DNA of 13,384 bases, taken from assembly GCA_003155335.1 (NCBI GenBank), contig PMCG01000321.1, positions 8,751 to 22,134 on the forward strand, read 5' to 3'. A program made the position numbers and the translations under genes. Source of the DNA: Acidobacteriota bacterium (GTDB taxonomy: Bacteria > Acidobacteriota > Vicinamibacteria > Fen-336). The notes beneath the pieces were generated by a model that was not told the origin of the DNA, searched no databases, and worked only from the letters and a program-made list of their open reading frames with translations. This document shows positions 1 through 6,279 of the stretch, piece by piece. Each line of letters starts with the position of its first letter. The first letter of the stretch is position 1.

Positions 1-1680
1 CACGTGGCCGTGACCGGCGTGCTCGGCCAGGCCGGCTGCAAAGAAGCGTGGGATGTAGACGGCCATAGATCGCGTCTCGACCCCCACCAGCCGTGTTGTC
101 GACGAGGCATCGCCGACCCGGACCACGACCGGGGCGTCGCTCGCCGGCGCCACGGCAGGGATGAGCACTGTCAGCTCCGTGGGCTGGGCCTTGAGCACGA
201 GTGCGGACTCGCCGGCGATGGTGACGATGTTCGCTGCCGGGACAGCAGCGAAGCCGCGGCCTCCGAGCGTCACGCGATCGCCTGGCAAGCCGCGCGTCGG
301 CTTCACGTCCAGAAGGAGAGGAAGGCGGCCGAGCGTCAGATTGACGGGCTTGGCAGACTCGTCGCCAACGCGTACGACGACCGGCACCTCCTGCCCGTCG
401 TCAGCTGGCATCGAGGGGATGCGGATACGTATCGCGTCCGGCTGGGACCCGAGCACCTCAGCCGGCACGTTGGCGACGGTCACGCGCGTTGAGCTGCCTG
501 TGAGATGCGTCCCCTTGAGCGTCACTTCCTGACCAGGAAGAGCCACGTCAGGGGCGATCGCGATCACGTGCGGCACGGCGACGATCTGCAGCATCAACGC
601 GTTTGACTTTGCGCCACGCGCCTCGACAGTGACGCTGGCGTGCGCTGCAGCGAGGTCAGGCACCTCCACCGACAGCCGCGTCGGCGACGCCTGTTTGACG
701 GCAGCTACCTGGCCACCGATGCGAACGATGTTGGCCGCCGGATCGGCGGCGAAGTTGGCACCGTCAAGGGTGATCACTGCCCCGACGTCGGCCTTGACCG
801 GCGCCTTCGTCAGCATGGGCATGGGTCGGCTCAGGGACACATACGCCAGTAGCGCCGCGAGACACACGACGGCCGCTGCGCCGCCGAGGACGACGACACG
901 TGGCACGCGCAACCCGCGTCGCTGCCGCCGTGCGCGGGATGCGGCAGGGGTCGCTGACGACACTGCACGCGGGCGTCTCTCGCCTCCAATCGACGGTGGA
1001 GCGGTCTGGTAGTCCGGTCGCGCTGGGCGCGTCGGGGGAGGAGTGGACGCGACCTTTGGTGCCGCAACCGGCTGGGGCTCGACGCGCGCGGCAGGCGCCG
1101 GCGCAATCTCCAACTCCGAGACCACGATCTCGGGCTCTGGGCTCGGCGGAGGAACGGACGCCGGCAAAGGGGCGGCTGGCGTCACCAATGGAGGAGATGC
1201 CGTCGAGGCGTCGCACAGCACCAGATCCCGACCCTCATCGGCATCGGGAACTGGCGCGAGCGCGACGGGTTCCTCAGGGCCGAAGTCAAGAACGTCGGGG
1301 CTGGCCGGTGGACTCGGCACGAACGCCGACGGAGCCGCGGCGGCGGCTCCAAGTCGTATGAGGATCTTGGCCGTCTGGCTCGACCCGGGCGGTCCGAGAC
1401 AGATCCGATCGCCTTCCTCGACCGTACGTTCTCCCACGAGCTGCTCGCCGTTGACGAAGGTGCCCGTGGCGCTGCCAGCGTCCGTCAGGACGAGATGTCC
1501 CGCGGCCCAACCCAGGTGCGCATGGCGCGGGGCGACGTTGCCGAGCTCCAGGCGCGGCGAGCAGTCCGAGTCGCTCCCAAGCAAGCGCTCGACGCCGTTC
1601 TCGATCGGGAACTCCTGTCCGTCGAGAGGGCCGCCGACGACGATCAGTTTCGTGGAGGACTCGCTCACACTCACCGCCAC
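1..1680 (-). CDS. FHA-like / transmembrane / triple IPT-TIG domain protein, C-terminus cut by window edge
   Basis: An uninterrupted reading frame of 560 codons runs off the left edge, so the protein is C-terminally incomplete. Residues about 11-110 form an FHA-type beta fold, with RLLG at 32-35, RHAHL at 52-56 and GTFVNG at 73-78. Residues about 111-250 are a Pro/Ala-rich low-complexity linker. A basic patch (RARRQRRGLR, 249-258) precedes one membrane span at about 261-280, which predicts FHA inside and the rest exported. Three IPT/TIG-like immunoglobulin domains follow at about 286-366, 367-450 and 451-540; domains 2 and 3 contain LPGQEVTLKG and LPGDRVTLGG. The usual FHA phosphothreonine contacts are missing: the GR arginine is Ser36, the Ser of SxRH is Ala50, and STNG is SATG (70-73). 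I chose GTG at 1680; in-frame GTGs at 1674 and 1668 are alternatives, and there is no clear Shine-Dalgarno. I do not know a named family with this architecture. Likely role: a signalling or scaffold protein spanning the inner membrane. Confidence 0.85.
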   Translation of the reverse strand, partial: MAVSVSESSTKLIVVGGPLDGQEFPIENGVERLLGSDSDCSPRLELGNVAPRHAHLGWAAGHLVLTDAGSATGTFVNGEQLVGERTVEEGDRICLGPPGSSQTAKILIRLGAAAAAPSAFVPSPPASPDVLDFGPEEPVALAPVPDADEGRDLVLCDASTASPPLVTPAAPLPASVPPPSPEPEIVVSELEIAPAPAARVEPQPVAAPKVASTPPPTRPARPDYQTAPPSIGGERRPRAVSSATPAASRARRQRRGLRVPRVVVLGGAAAVVCLAALLAYVSLSRPMPMLTKAPVKADVGAVITLDGANFAADPAANIVRIGGQVAAVKQASPTRLSVEVPDLAAAHASVTVEARGAKSNALMLQIVAVPHVIAIAPDVALPGQEVTLKGTHLTGSSTRVTVANVPAEVLGSQPDAIRIRIPSMPADDGQEVPVVVRVGDESAKPVNLTLGRLPLLLDVKPTRGLPGDRVTLGGRGFAAVPAANIVTIAGESALVLKAQPTELTVLIPAVAPASDAPVVVRVGDASSTTRLVGVETRSMAVYIPRFFAAGLAEHAGHGHV

Positions 1681-1708
1681 AGCATCGCGTGCGATCCGCT
1701 GAGATCCG

Positions 1709-1738
1709 ATTCAATCACGCTCGCGCGAGGACTGTCAA
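1709..1738 (-). promoter_or_regulatory. Candidate sigma70 promoter of the FHA-IPT gene
   Basis: On the minus strand a perfect TTGACA (1738-1733) is followed after 18 bp by TTGAAT (1714-1709), a 4/6 match to the -10 consensus. Transcription would start near 1702, leaving a leader of about 20 nt before the GTG at 1680. The box lies in the 152-bp region shared with the divergent cyclic-nucleotide-binding gene. Confidence 0.4.
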
Positions 1739-1777
1739 CGCGGCGGACGCGGGACCTCTGCCAGCGCCGGCCGGGTC

Positions 1778-1830
1778 TATACTGGACGCCAGGCAGAAGC
1801 CATCGCCGCGGCGCTGGCCGTCGGAGGAAA
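1778..1830 (+). promoter_or_regulatory. Candidate -10 box and Shine-Dalgarno of the cNMP-binding gene
   Basis: TATACT at 1778-1783 is a good -10 element but has no convincing -35 partner. A strong Shine-Dalgarno, GGAGGAAA, at 1823-1830 sits just before the ATG at 1833. That fixes the start and argues against a longer reading frame beginning near 1689. Confidence 0.5.
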
Positions 1831-1832
1831 AG

Positions 1833-2201
1833 ATGCCCGAGATCCGCACGTACAGCGAGGTTCTGATGCACCTGGACGACAGACCGCGGAGCTATGCGGC
1901 TGGCCAGGTCATCTTCGAGGACTGCGAGCCCGCCGCCGAGATGTTCATCGTGCGCGAGGGCACCGTCACGCTCAAGAAGGGGGGCCACATCATCGAGCAG
2001 CTCGGACCGGGTGAGGTCTTCGGCGAGATGGCCCTTGTCGATCCGGCGCCTCGCAGCGCAACCGCTGTGGCTGGGGCGGGCTGCGTCCTGGCGGTTGTGA
2101 ACGAGAAGATCTTTGCCCAACTCGTGCAGAAGGTGCCTGGCTTCGCGCTGGAGTTGGCGCGCCTCATGGCGCGGCGCCTGCGCAAGGATCTCACGCGCTA
2201 G
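1833..2201 (+). CDS. Single-domain cyclic-nucleotide-binding (CRP-like sensor) protein
   Basis: A 122-residue protein consisting essentially of one cNMP-binding beta-roll. The N-terminal part has RSYAAGQVIFEDCEPAAEMF (residues 19-38) and FIVREGTVTL. The phosphate-binding cassette is visible as FGEMALVDPAPRSATA (63-78), with the Gly-Glu pair and Arg74 that contact the cyclic nucleotide in CRP/PKA-type domains, so ligand binding looks feasible. There is a short C-terminal helix but no helix-turn-helix, so it is not itself a CRP-type DNA-binding regulator. It may act through protein contacts, as stand-alone cNMP domains do. It is divergent from the FHA-IPT membrane protein, which suggests, without proving, a shared signalling role. 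Confidence 0.85.
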   Translation: MPEIRTYSEVLMHLDDRPRSYAAGQVIFEDCEPAAEMFIVREGTVTLKKGGHIIEQLGPGEVFGEMALVDPAPRSATAVAGAGCVLAVVNEKIFAQLVQKVPGFALELARLMARRLRKDLTR

Positions 2202-2252
2202 CAGCTCCCGGCGACTGGCAGCGACCCCTGGCCAGGCGAACCGCTAGGCCGT

Positions 2253-2281
2253 TTGACGAGCGGCCAAGACCTCGATAGAAT
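2253..2281 (+). promoter_or_regulatory. Strong sigma70-type promoter of the rplU operon
   Basis: TTGACG (2253-2258), a 17-bp spacer, then TAGAAT (2276-2281): 5/6 matches in each box with optimal spacing. The start site would be near 2288, about 32 nt before rplU, which leaves no room for a structured L21 leader RNA. This is the best promoter in the window and fits a highly expressed ribosomal protein operon. Confidence 0.75.
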
Positions 2282-2306
2282 ATACGTTTTCGGCGAGGTC
2301 GCGCAT

Positions 2307-2312
2307 GGAGGG
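2307..2312 (+). promoter_or_regulatory. Ribosome binding site that sets the rplU GTG start
   Basis: GGAGGG lies 7 nt before GTG 2320. An in-frame ATG at 2305 would place the Shine-Dalgarno inside the coding region and add five residues not found in L21 proteins, so the GTG is preferred. Confidence 0.75.
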
Positions 2313-2319
2313 ACGAAAC

Positions 2320-2631
2320 GTGTACGCAATCATCAGGACCGGCGGCAAACAGTATCGGGTTCAGCCGGGAGACACGATCCGCGTGGAGCGCATGTCCTCC
2401 GCGGTCGGCAAGAAGGTCACGCTCGATGAGGTCCTGCTGGTCGCCGAAGGCGACGAAGTCCACCTGGGCAACCCGCGAATCGCCAGCGCGAAGGTCCTCG
2501 GCGTGGTCGTGGAGCAGGACCGTGGCCAGAAGGTCCGCGTGCTCAAGTACAAGAAGCGCAAGCACTATCGGCGCACACGAGGCCATCGTCAGTATTTCAC
2601 GGCGCTCAGGATCGAATCGATCAACGTCTGA
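2320..2631 (+). CDS. rplU: 50S ribosomal protein L21
   Basis: A 103-residue protein, the same length as E. coli L21. It begins with the family signature YAIIRTGGKQYRVQPGD (2-18) and ends with the conserved basic stretch KVRVLKYKKRKHYRRTRGHR (71-90), which binds 23S rRNA. It is a component of the large ribosomal subunit. It is the first gene after the strong promoter at 2253-2281, followed 66 bp later by rpmA in the near-universal rplU-rpmA-obg order. Translation starts at GTG. Confidence 0.97.
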   Translation: MYAIIRTGGKQYRVQPGDTIRVERMSSAVGKKVTLDEVLLVAEGDEVHLGNPRIASAKVLGVVVEQDRGQKVRVLKYKKRKHYRRTRGHRQYFTALRIESINV

Positions 2632-2697
2632 GCCGTCGGCGCGTCGGCCGCACGCTAACGGCGGTCGCGGCTCGCCCGGCGTTTGAGGCAGACACTC

Positions 2698-2961
2698 ATG
2701 GCTCACAAAAAGGGACAGGGCTCCAGTCGCAACGGCCGGGACAGCAACTCGCAGCGGCTGGGGGTGAAACGGTTCGGCGGAGAGAAGGTCCGCGCAGGCA
2801 CGATCCTCCTGCGTCAGCATGGCACACGCTGGCGCGCAGGGCTGAACGTTGGCCTCGGCAAGGACCACACGTTGTTCGCCCTAACCGAGGGGCATGTCCG
2901 TTTCGAGGACCACGGTGCACGGGGGATGCGCGTCAGCGTCGTTGCCGCGGCGCAGACCTAA
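2698..2961 (+). CDS. rpmA: 50S ribosomal protein L27
   Basis: An 87-residue L27. The N-terminus [20 protein letters not shown] is the conserved flexible arm that reaches the peptidyl-transferase centre. It is of the Gram-negative type, starting directly at AHKKG with no cleavable extension as in Firmicutes. The core motifs [20 protein letters not shown] and [11 protein letters not shown] are present. I chose ATG 2698; a TTG at 2683 in frame would add non-conserved residues. It lies between rplU and obgE. Confidence 0.97.
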   Translation: MAHKKGQGSSRNGRDSNSQRLGVKRFGGEKVRAGTILLRQHGTRWRAGLNVGLGKDHTLFALTEGHVRFEDHGARGMRVSVVAAAQT

Positions 2962-2989
2962 GCCCACCACCGCCGCCACGCGGTGAGCG

Positions 2990-4003
2990 ATGTTCGTCGA
3001 CCGGGCCAAGATTCTCGTCAAAGGCGGTGACGGCGGGCGGGGCTGCGTGAGCTTTCGGCGCGAGGCCTACGTGCCACGTGGCGGTCCTGACGGCGGCAAG
3101 GGCGGTCAGGGTGGCAGCGTCTTCTTGGTCGCCGTCTCTCATCAGAACACACTGTTGCCGTTGCGCTACCACACGGAGTATCGAGCGGAGCGTGGCCGGC
3201 ACGGCAGCTCCAGCAATCGCACGGGCCGCGACGGGGGCGATCTGACGATATCGGTGCCACCGGGCACGCTCGCCGTCGACCTCACCAACGGTGAGACGAT
3301 CGGCGAGGTTCTCAAGGAGGGTGACCGCTTGCTCGTTGCGCGCGGCGGCCGCGGTGGACGGGGGAATCGAGCCTTCTTGTCGCAGCACAATCGCGCGCCA
3401 CGCCAGAGCGACCCTGGCGAGCCTGGGCAGGAGCGCTGGATCCAGGTCGACCTCAAGGTGCTCGCCGACGTCGGCCTGTTGGGTTTCCCGAACGCCGGCA
3501 AGTCGACGCTGCTCGCCAGCCTATCGGCCGCGCGCCCCAGGATCGGCTCGTATCCATTCACCACCATCTCCCCCGTGCTCGGCACGGCGGAGGTGGACAA
3601 TCACAGCTTCATCATTGCCGACATCCCCGGGATCATCGAGGGCGCACACCACGGCGCTGGCCTCGGCCTGCAGTTCCTGCGGCACGTCCAGCGCACGCGA
3701 GTGTTGCTGCACGTCGTGGACGCTTCAGGAACCAGCGGCCGTGACCCGGCCGCAGACCTCGTTTCGGTCGTGGACGAGGTGCGGCGCTTCGACCCGGATC
3801 TGCTCCTGCGACCGCAGCTCGTCGTCGCGAGCAAGCGCGACCTGGCGCGCGGACGGGAAGTGCTGACACAGCTTGAGCAAGCGGCGGGGCGCCTCGGCCT
3901 CGACGTGCTGCCGGTCTCCGCTGCGCGGGGCGAGGGCTTGGTCGACCTGAAGCGCCGCCTGTTCGCTATGCTCGACGTCGATACGGGCGAGGCCTGCGCA
4001 TGA
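2990..4003 (+). CDS. obgE: Obg-family GTPase ObgE/CgtA
   Basis: A 337-residue GTPase required for large-subunit ribosome maturation and stress signalling. The Gly-rich Obg fold (about 1-158) opens with MFVDRAKILVKGGDGGRG and is followed by the G domain: P-loop GFPNAGKST (165-173), switch I TTISP (191-195), DIPG (211-214), SKRD (281-284) and SAA (310-312). The G4 motif is SKRD rather than the usual NKxD, so the Asn that reads guanine is Ser here. There is no C-terminal OCT domain, as in many shorter Obg proteins. The stop overlaps the nadD start by 4 bp (ATGA), implying translational coupling. The position after rpmA is the classical one. Confidence 0.96.
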   Translation: MFVDRAKILVKGGDGGRGCVSFRREAYVPRGGPDGGKGGQGGSVFLVAVSHQNTLLPLRYHTEYRAERGRHGSSSNRTGRDGGDLTISVPPGTLAVDLTNGETIGEVLKEGDRLLVARGGRGGRGNRAFLSQHNRAPRQSDPGEPGQERWIQVDLKVLADVGLLGFPNAGKSTLLASLSAARPRIGSYPFTTISPVLGTAEVDNHSFIIADIPGIIEGAHHGAGLGLQFLRHVQRTRVLLHVVDASGTSGRDPAADLVSVVDEVRRFDPDLLLRPQLVVASKRDLARGREVLTQLEQAAGRLGLDVLPVSAARGEGLVDLKRRLFAMLDVDTGEACA

Positions 4004-4572
4004 CGATCGGCATCATGGGCGGCACCTTCGATCCGATCCACCTGGGCCACCTGCGCGCGGCCGAGACGGCGAGGGAGGCGCTGCGGCTTTCGCGCGTGCT
4101 CTTCGTGCCCGCAGGACAGCCGCCGCATCGTGCCGCTCCGTCGGCTTCGCCACTCGACCGCTGGGCCATGGTCTGTCTGGCGACGGCGCCCCATGCGTTC
4201 TTCGAGGTCTCGGACGTCGAGATCGTGCGCGCGGGACCGAGCTATACGGTCGACACCGTCGAGATCCTGCGGCGACAGCATGCGGCGGATGAGCTCGTCT
4301 TGCTGGTCGGCAGCGACACGCTCTGCGAGATGTCTTCCTGGAAGACGCCCGAGCGACTGTTGTCGCTGTGCCGCGTTGCGGTCGTCGAGCGACCGGGCTC
4401 GGCCGATGCATCGCCTGCGAGCCCCTCGCTGCCGGCGGAGCGCGTGAACGGTCCTGGCCTGGACGTATCGGCCAGCGCGATCCGGCGGCTCGTGGCCGAG
4501 GGCCGCAGCGTGCGCCACCTGGTCCCGGACGGCGTCGCCGATCACATCGCCAAACGAGGGCTCTACCGATGA
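4000..4572 (+). CDS. nadD: Nicotinate-nucleotide adenylyltransferase
   Basis: A 190-residue NadD, which transfers AMP from ATP to nicotinate mononucleotide to give deamido-NAD in NAD synthesis. The nucleotidyltransferase signature GGTFDPIHLGH (7-17) carries the HxGH motif. SYTVDTVEIL (81-90) and GSDTL (104-108) match NadD substrate-binding elements. The C-terminal phosphate-binding motif reads VSASAIR (156-162), a slight variant of ISSTxIR. It overlaps obgE upstream and rsfS downstream by 4 bp each. The nadD-rsfS pairing next to obg is common in bacteria. Confidence 0.95.
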   Translation: MTIGIMGGTFDPIHLGHLRAAETAREALRLSRVLFVPAGQPPHRAAPSASPLDRWAMVCLATAPHAFFEVSDVEIVRAGPSYTVDTVEILRRQHAADELVLLVGSDTLCEMSSWKTPERLLSLCRVAVVERPGSADASPASPSLPAERVNGPGLDVSASAIRRLVAEGRSVRHLVPDGVADHIAKRGLYR

Positions 4573-4913
4573 CGCTCCCGCGCGCAGTGACCCGCGCGGC
4601 GCAGGCCGCCCGAGAGAAGAAGGCGCAAGACCTCGTCGCGCTCGATCTGCGCCAGGCCTGCTCTTTCACCGACCACTTCCTACTGGCGTCGGGCACGAAC
4701 CAGCGTCAGCTCGTGGCGATTGCCGACGCGGTCTCTCTGGCCCTGCGCGAGCTGGGCCTGCGTCCCCATCACGTCGAAGGTTATCCGCGGCGCGAGTGGA
4801 TCCTGCTCGACTACGGCGCCTTCATCGTGCATGTCTTCACGCCCCGCGTCCGCGACTTCTATGGCTTGGATCGCTTGTGGGGCCAGGCGCCGCGCCAGGA
4901 GCTGGGATCGTGA
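4569..4913 (+). CDS. rsfS: Ribosomal silencing factor RsfS
   Basis: A 114-residue RsfS/DUF143 protein. The family pattern is clear: AQDLVALDLRQACSFTDHFL (19-38), followed by SGTNQRQLVAIADAV, then VEGYPRREWILLDYGAFIVH (69-88) and RVRDFYGLDRLWG (93-105). RsfS binds L14 on the 50S subunit and blocks subunit joining when nutrients are short. I chose ATG 4569, which overlaps the nadD stop (ATGA); earlier in-frame starts would lie inside nadD. The end overlaps the following gene by 4 bp (GTGA). Confidence 0.94.
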   Translation: MTLPRAVTRAAQAAREKKAQDLVALDLRQACSFTDHFLLASGTNQRQLVAIADAVSLALRELGLRPHHVEGYPRREWILLDYGAFIVHVFTPRVRDFYGLDRLWGQAPRQELGS

Positions 4914-5857
4914 AGGTCTCGCGCGGCGCTCTCGAGATCGTAGCCGTGTCGCCGGCGATGATCGAGCTGGTCAAGGTCGTCGAGCGCCTCGCCGACGCGC
5001 GCAGCACCGTGCTGCTGGCAGGAGAGAGCGGAACGGGCAAGGACCTGATCGCCCATCTGCTGCACTACGGAGGCGCCCGCAGTGGTGGACCGCTGATCAA
5101 GGTGCATTGCCCGTCGATCCCGGAGGACCTGCTCGAGTCGGAACTGTTCGGTCACGAGCGCGGCGCTTTCACGGATGCATCTGCCACAAAGGTCGGCAAG
5201 CTCGAGATGGCCGAGGGCGGCACGATCTACTTCGACCAGGTGCAGGACCTCAGCCTGCCGCTACAGGCGAAGTTGCTGCGCGTGGTCGAGGAGCGTCGCT
5301 TCGAGCGCCTGGGAGCGACGCGCACGATCGAGGTGGACGTGCGCTTCGTGTCCTCCGCGAACGTCGATCTGCGTCGCGCCGTCGAACAGGGGAGCTTTCG
5401 CGATGACCTCTATCACCGTCTCAGCGTGGTGCCCCTGACGCTGCCACCGTTGCGTGAGCGACGCGAAGACATCGTGCCTCTTGCCGAACACTTCCTGGCG
5501 CGCGGACGGGAGCACTACCAGACGCCTGCCAGAACGTTCGAGTCGGCCGTGCTCGACCTGCTCAAGGGCTATCGCTGGCCGGGAAACGTGCGCGAGCTGC
5601 GCTCCGTGGTCGAGCGCGCGGCGCTCTATGCCCAGCACGGGACCATCTCCAGCGCGGCGTTGCCCGCGCACGTGTTGGAGGAGCCGCGCGCCCTCTGGAT
5701 CGGCCGCAGTCGGCACCTCTCGTTGCGCGAGGTGGAAGAGGCCTACATTCGGTTTGTGCTCGAGCAGTTCGGCGGCAGCCAGACACGCGCCGCCGCCGTG
5801 CTGGGCATTAGTCGCAAGTCACTCTGGGAGCGTCGTCGACGCTTCGGTATCCCCTGA
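4910..5857 (+). CDS. Sigma54-activator-like AAA+ protein with altered Walker B and GAFTGA motifs
   Basis: A 315-residue protein with a central sigma54-interaction AAA+ domain (about 10-240) and a C-terminal Fis-type helix-turn-helix (about 285-315, GGSQTRAAAVLGISRKSLWE). It has no N-terminal receiver, GAF or PAS domain. Walker A is GESGTGKD (38-45), sensor I FVSSAN (146-151), the arginine-finger region FRDDLYHRL (163-171), and sensor II WPGNVREL (223-230). Two hallmark motifs differ: the sigma54-contact loop is GAFTDA (85-90) instead of GAFTGA, and Walker B is IYFDQ (106-110), with Gln110 where activators have the catalytic Glu. It may bind ATP but hydrolyse it poorly, or use another residue. 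GTG 4910 is chosen because it overlaps the rsfS stop. Target genes are unknown. Confidence 0.88.
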   Translation: MKVSRGALEIVAVSPAMIELVKVVERLADARSTVLLAGESGTGKDLIAHLLHYGGARSGGPLIKVHCPSIPEDLLESELFGHERGAFTDASATKVGKLEMAEGGTIYFDQVQDLSLPLQAKLLRVVEERRFERLGATRTIEVDVRFVSSANVDLRRAVEQGSFRDDLYHRLSVVPLTLPPLRERREDIVPLAEHFLARGREHYQTPARTFESAVLDLLKGYRWPGNVRELRSVVERAALYAQHGTISSAALPAHVLEEPRALWIGRSRHLSLREVEEAYIRFVLEQFGGSQTRAAAVLGISRKSLWERRRRFGIP

Positions 5858-5902
5858 GGCTCGGTTCCGGGGGACAAACTTCAAGTAAGAGAGGCAGACA
5901 GA

Positions 5903-6256
5903 ATGGACCAGAAGAAGCTCAAGAGCGTGCGAGAGGAACTGACGCGCAGAAAGAACGAGATCCTAGACGCGTTCAACAAGAACAAGAACTATGGCAAAGA
6001 GGCGGACGAGGACGGCGCTCAGGACATCGCTGACAAGGCCTCGAGCTCCTACACGAAGGAGTTCCTCTTCAGCCTTTCCAACTCGGAGCGCGACATGCTG
6101 CAGGAAGTCGACGAGGCGCTGGCGCGACTGGACGAGGGGCACTTCGGCGTGTGCGTGGCATGCGAGGAGGCCATCGACCGCAAGCGACTGGAGGCCGTGC
6201 CTTGGACTCGCCACTGTCTGGGCTGCCAGCAGAAGATGGAACAAGGCGCGCTCTGA
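5903..6256 (+). CDS. TraR/DksA-family zinc-finger protein
   Basis: A 117-residue protein with an N-terminal coiled coil and a C4 zinc finger, C84-x2-C87 ... C105-x2-C108. The coiled-coil tip region has DIADKA (41-46), resembling the DxxDxA tip that enters the RNA polymerase secondary channel in DksA. It is shorter than E. coli DksA (151 residues), as are many family members. Likely role: modulation of transcription initiation, possibly with ppGpp. A good Shine-Dalgarno, GAGAGG, at 5889-5894 supports ATG 5903. It sits 45 bp after the AAA+ gene and 23 bp before comF, so it may be co-transcribed with either. Confidence 0.9.
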   Translation: MDQKKLKSVREELTRRKNEILDAFNKNKNYGKEADEDGAQDIADKASSSYTKEFLFSLSNSERDMLQEVDEALARLDEGHFGVCVACEEAIDRKRLEAVPWTRHCLGCQQKMEQGAL

Positions 6257-6279
6257 CCGCAGCGACGAGGCCAGTGAGA

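Noticed and set aside
4..1702. Several plus-strand open frames over the FHA-IPT region
   Set aside because: They overlap one another in different frames and are low-complexity Arg/Ala/Ser-rich; the minus strand has one long frame with coherent domains.
2288..2319. Possible L21 leader autoregulatory RNA before rplU
   Set aside because: Only about 32 nt separate the predicted start site from the GTG, too short for such a leader, and no hairpin is evident.
2191..2868. 225-codon minus-strand open frame over rplU and rpmA
   Set aside because: It covers two unmistakable ribosomal protein genes on the plus strand; its translation matches nothing and is explained by high GC content.
3601..4545. 314-codon minus-strand open frame over obgE and nadD
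   Set aside because: Antisense shadow: both plus-strand genes have complete catalytic motifs, and the antisense product is Arg-rich without domains.
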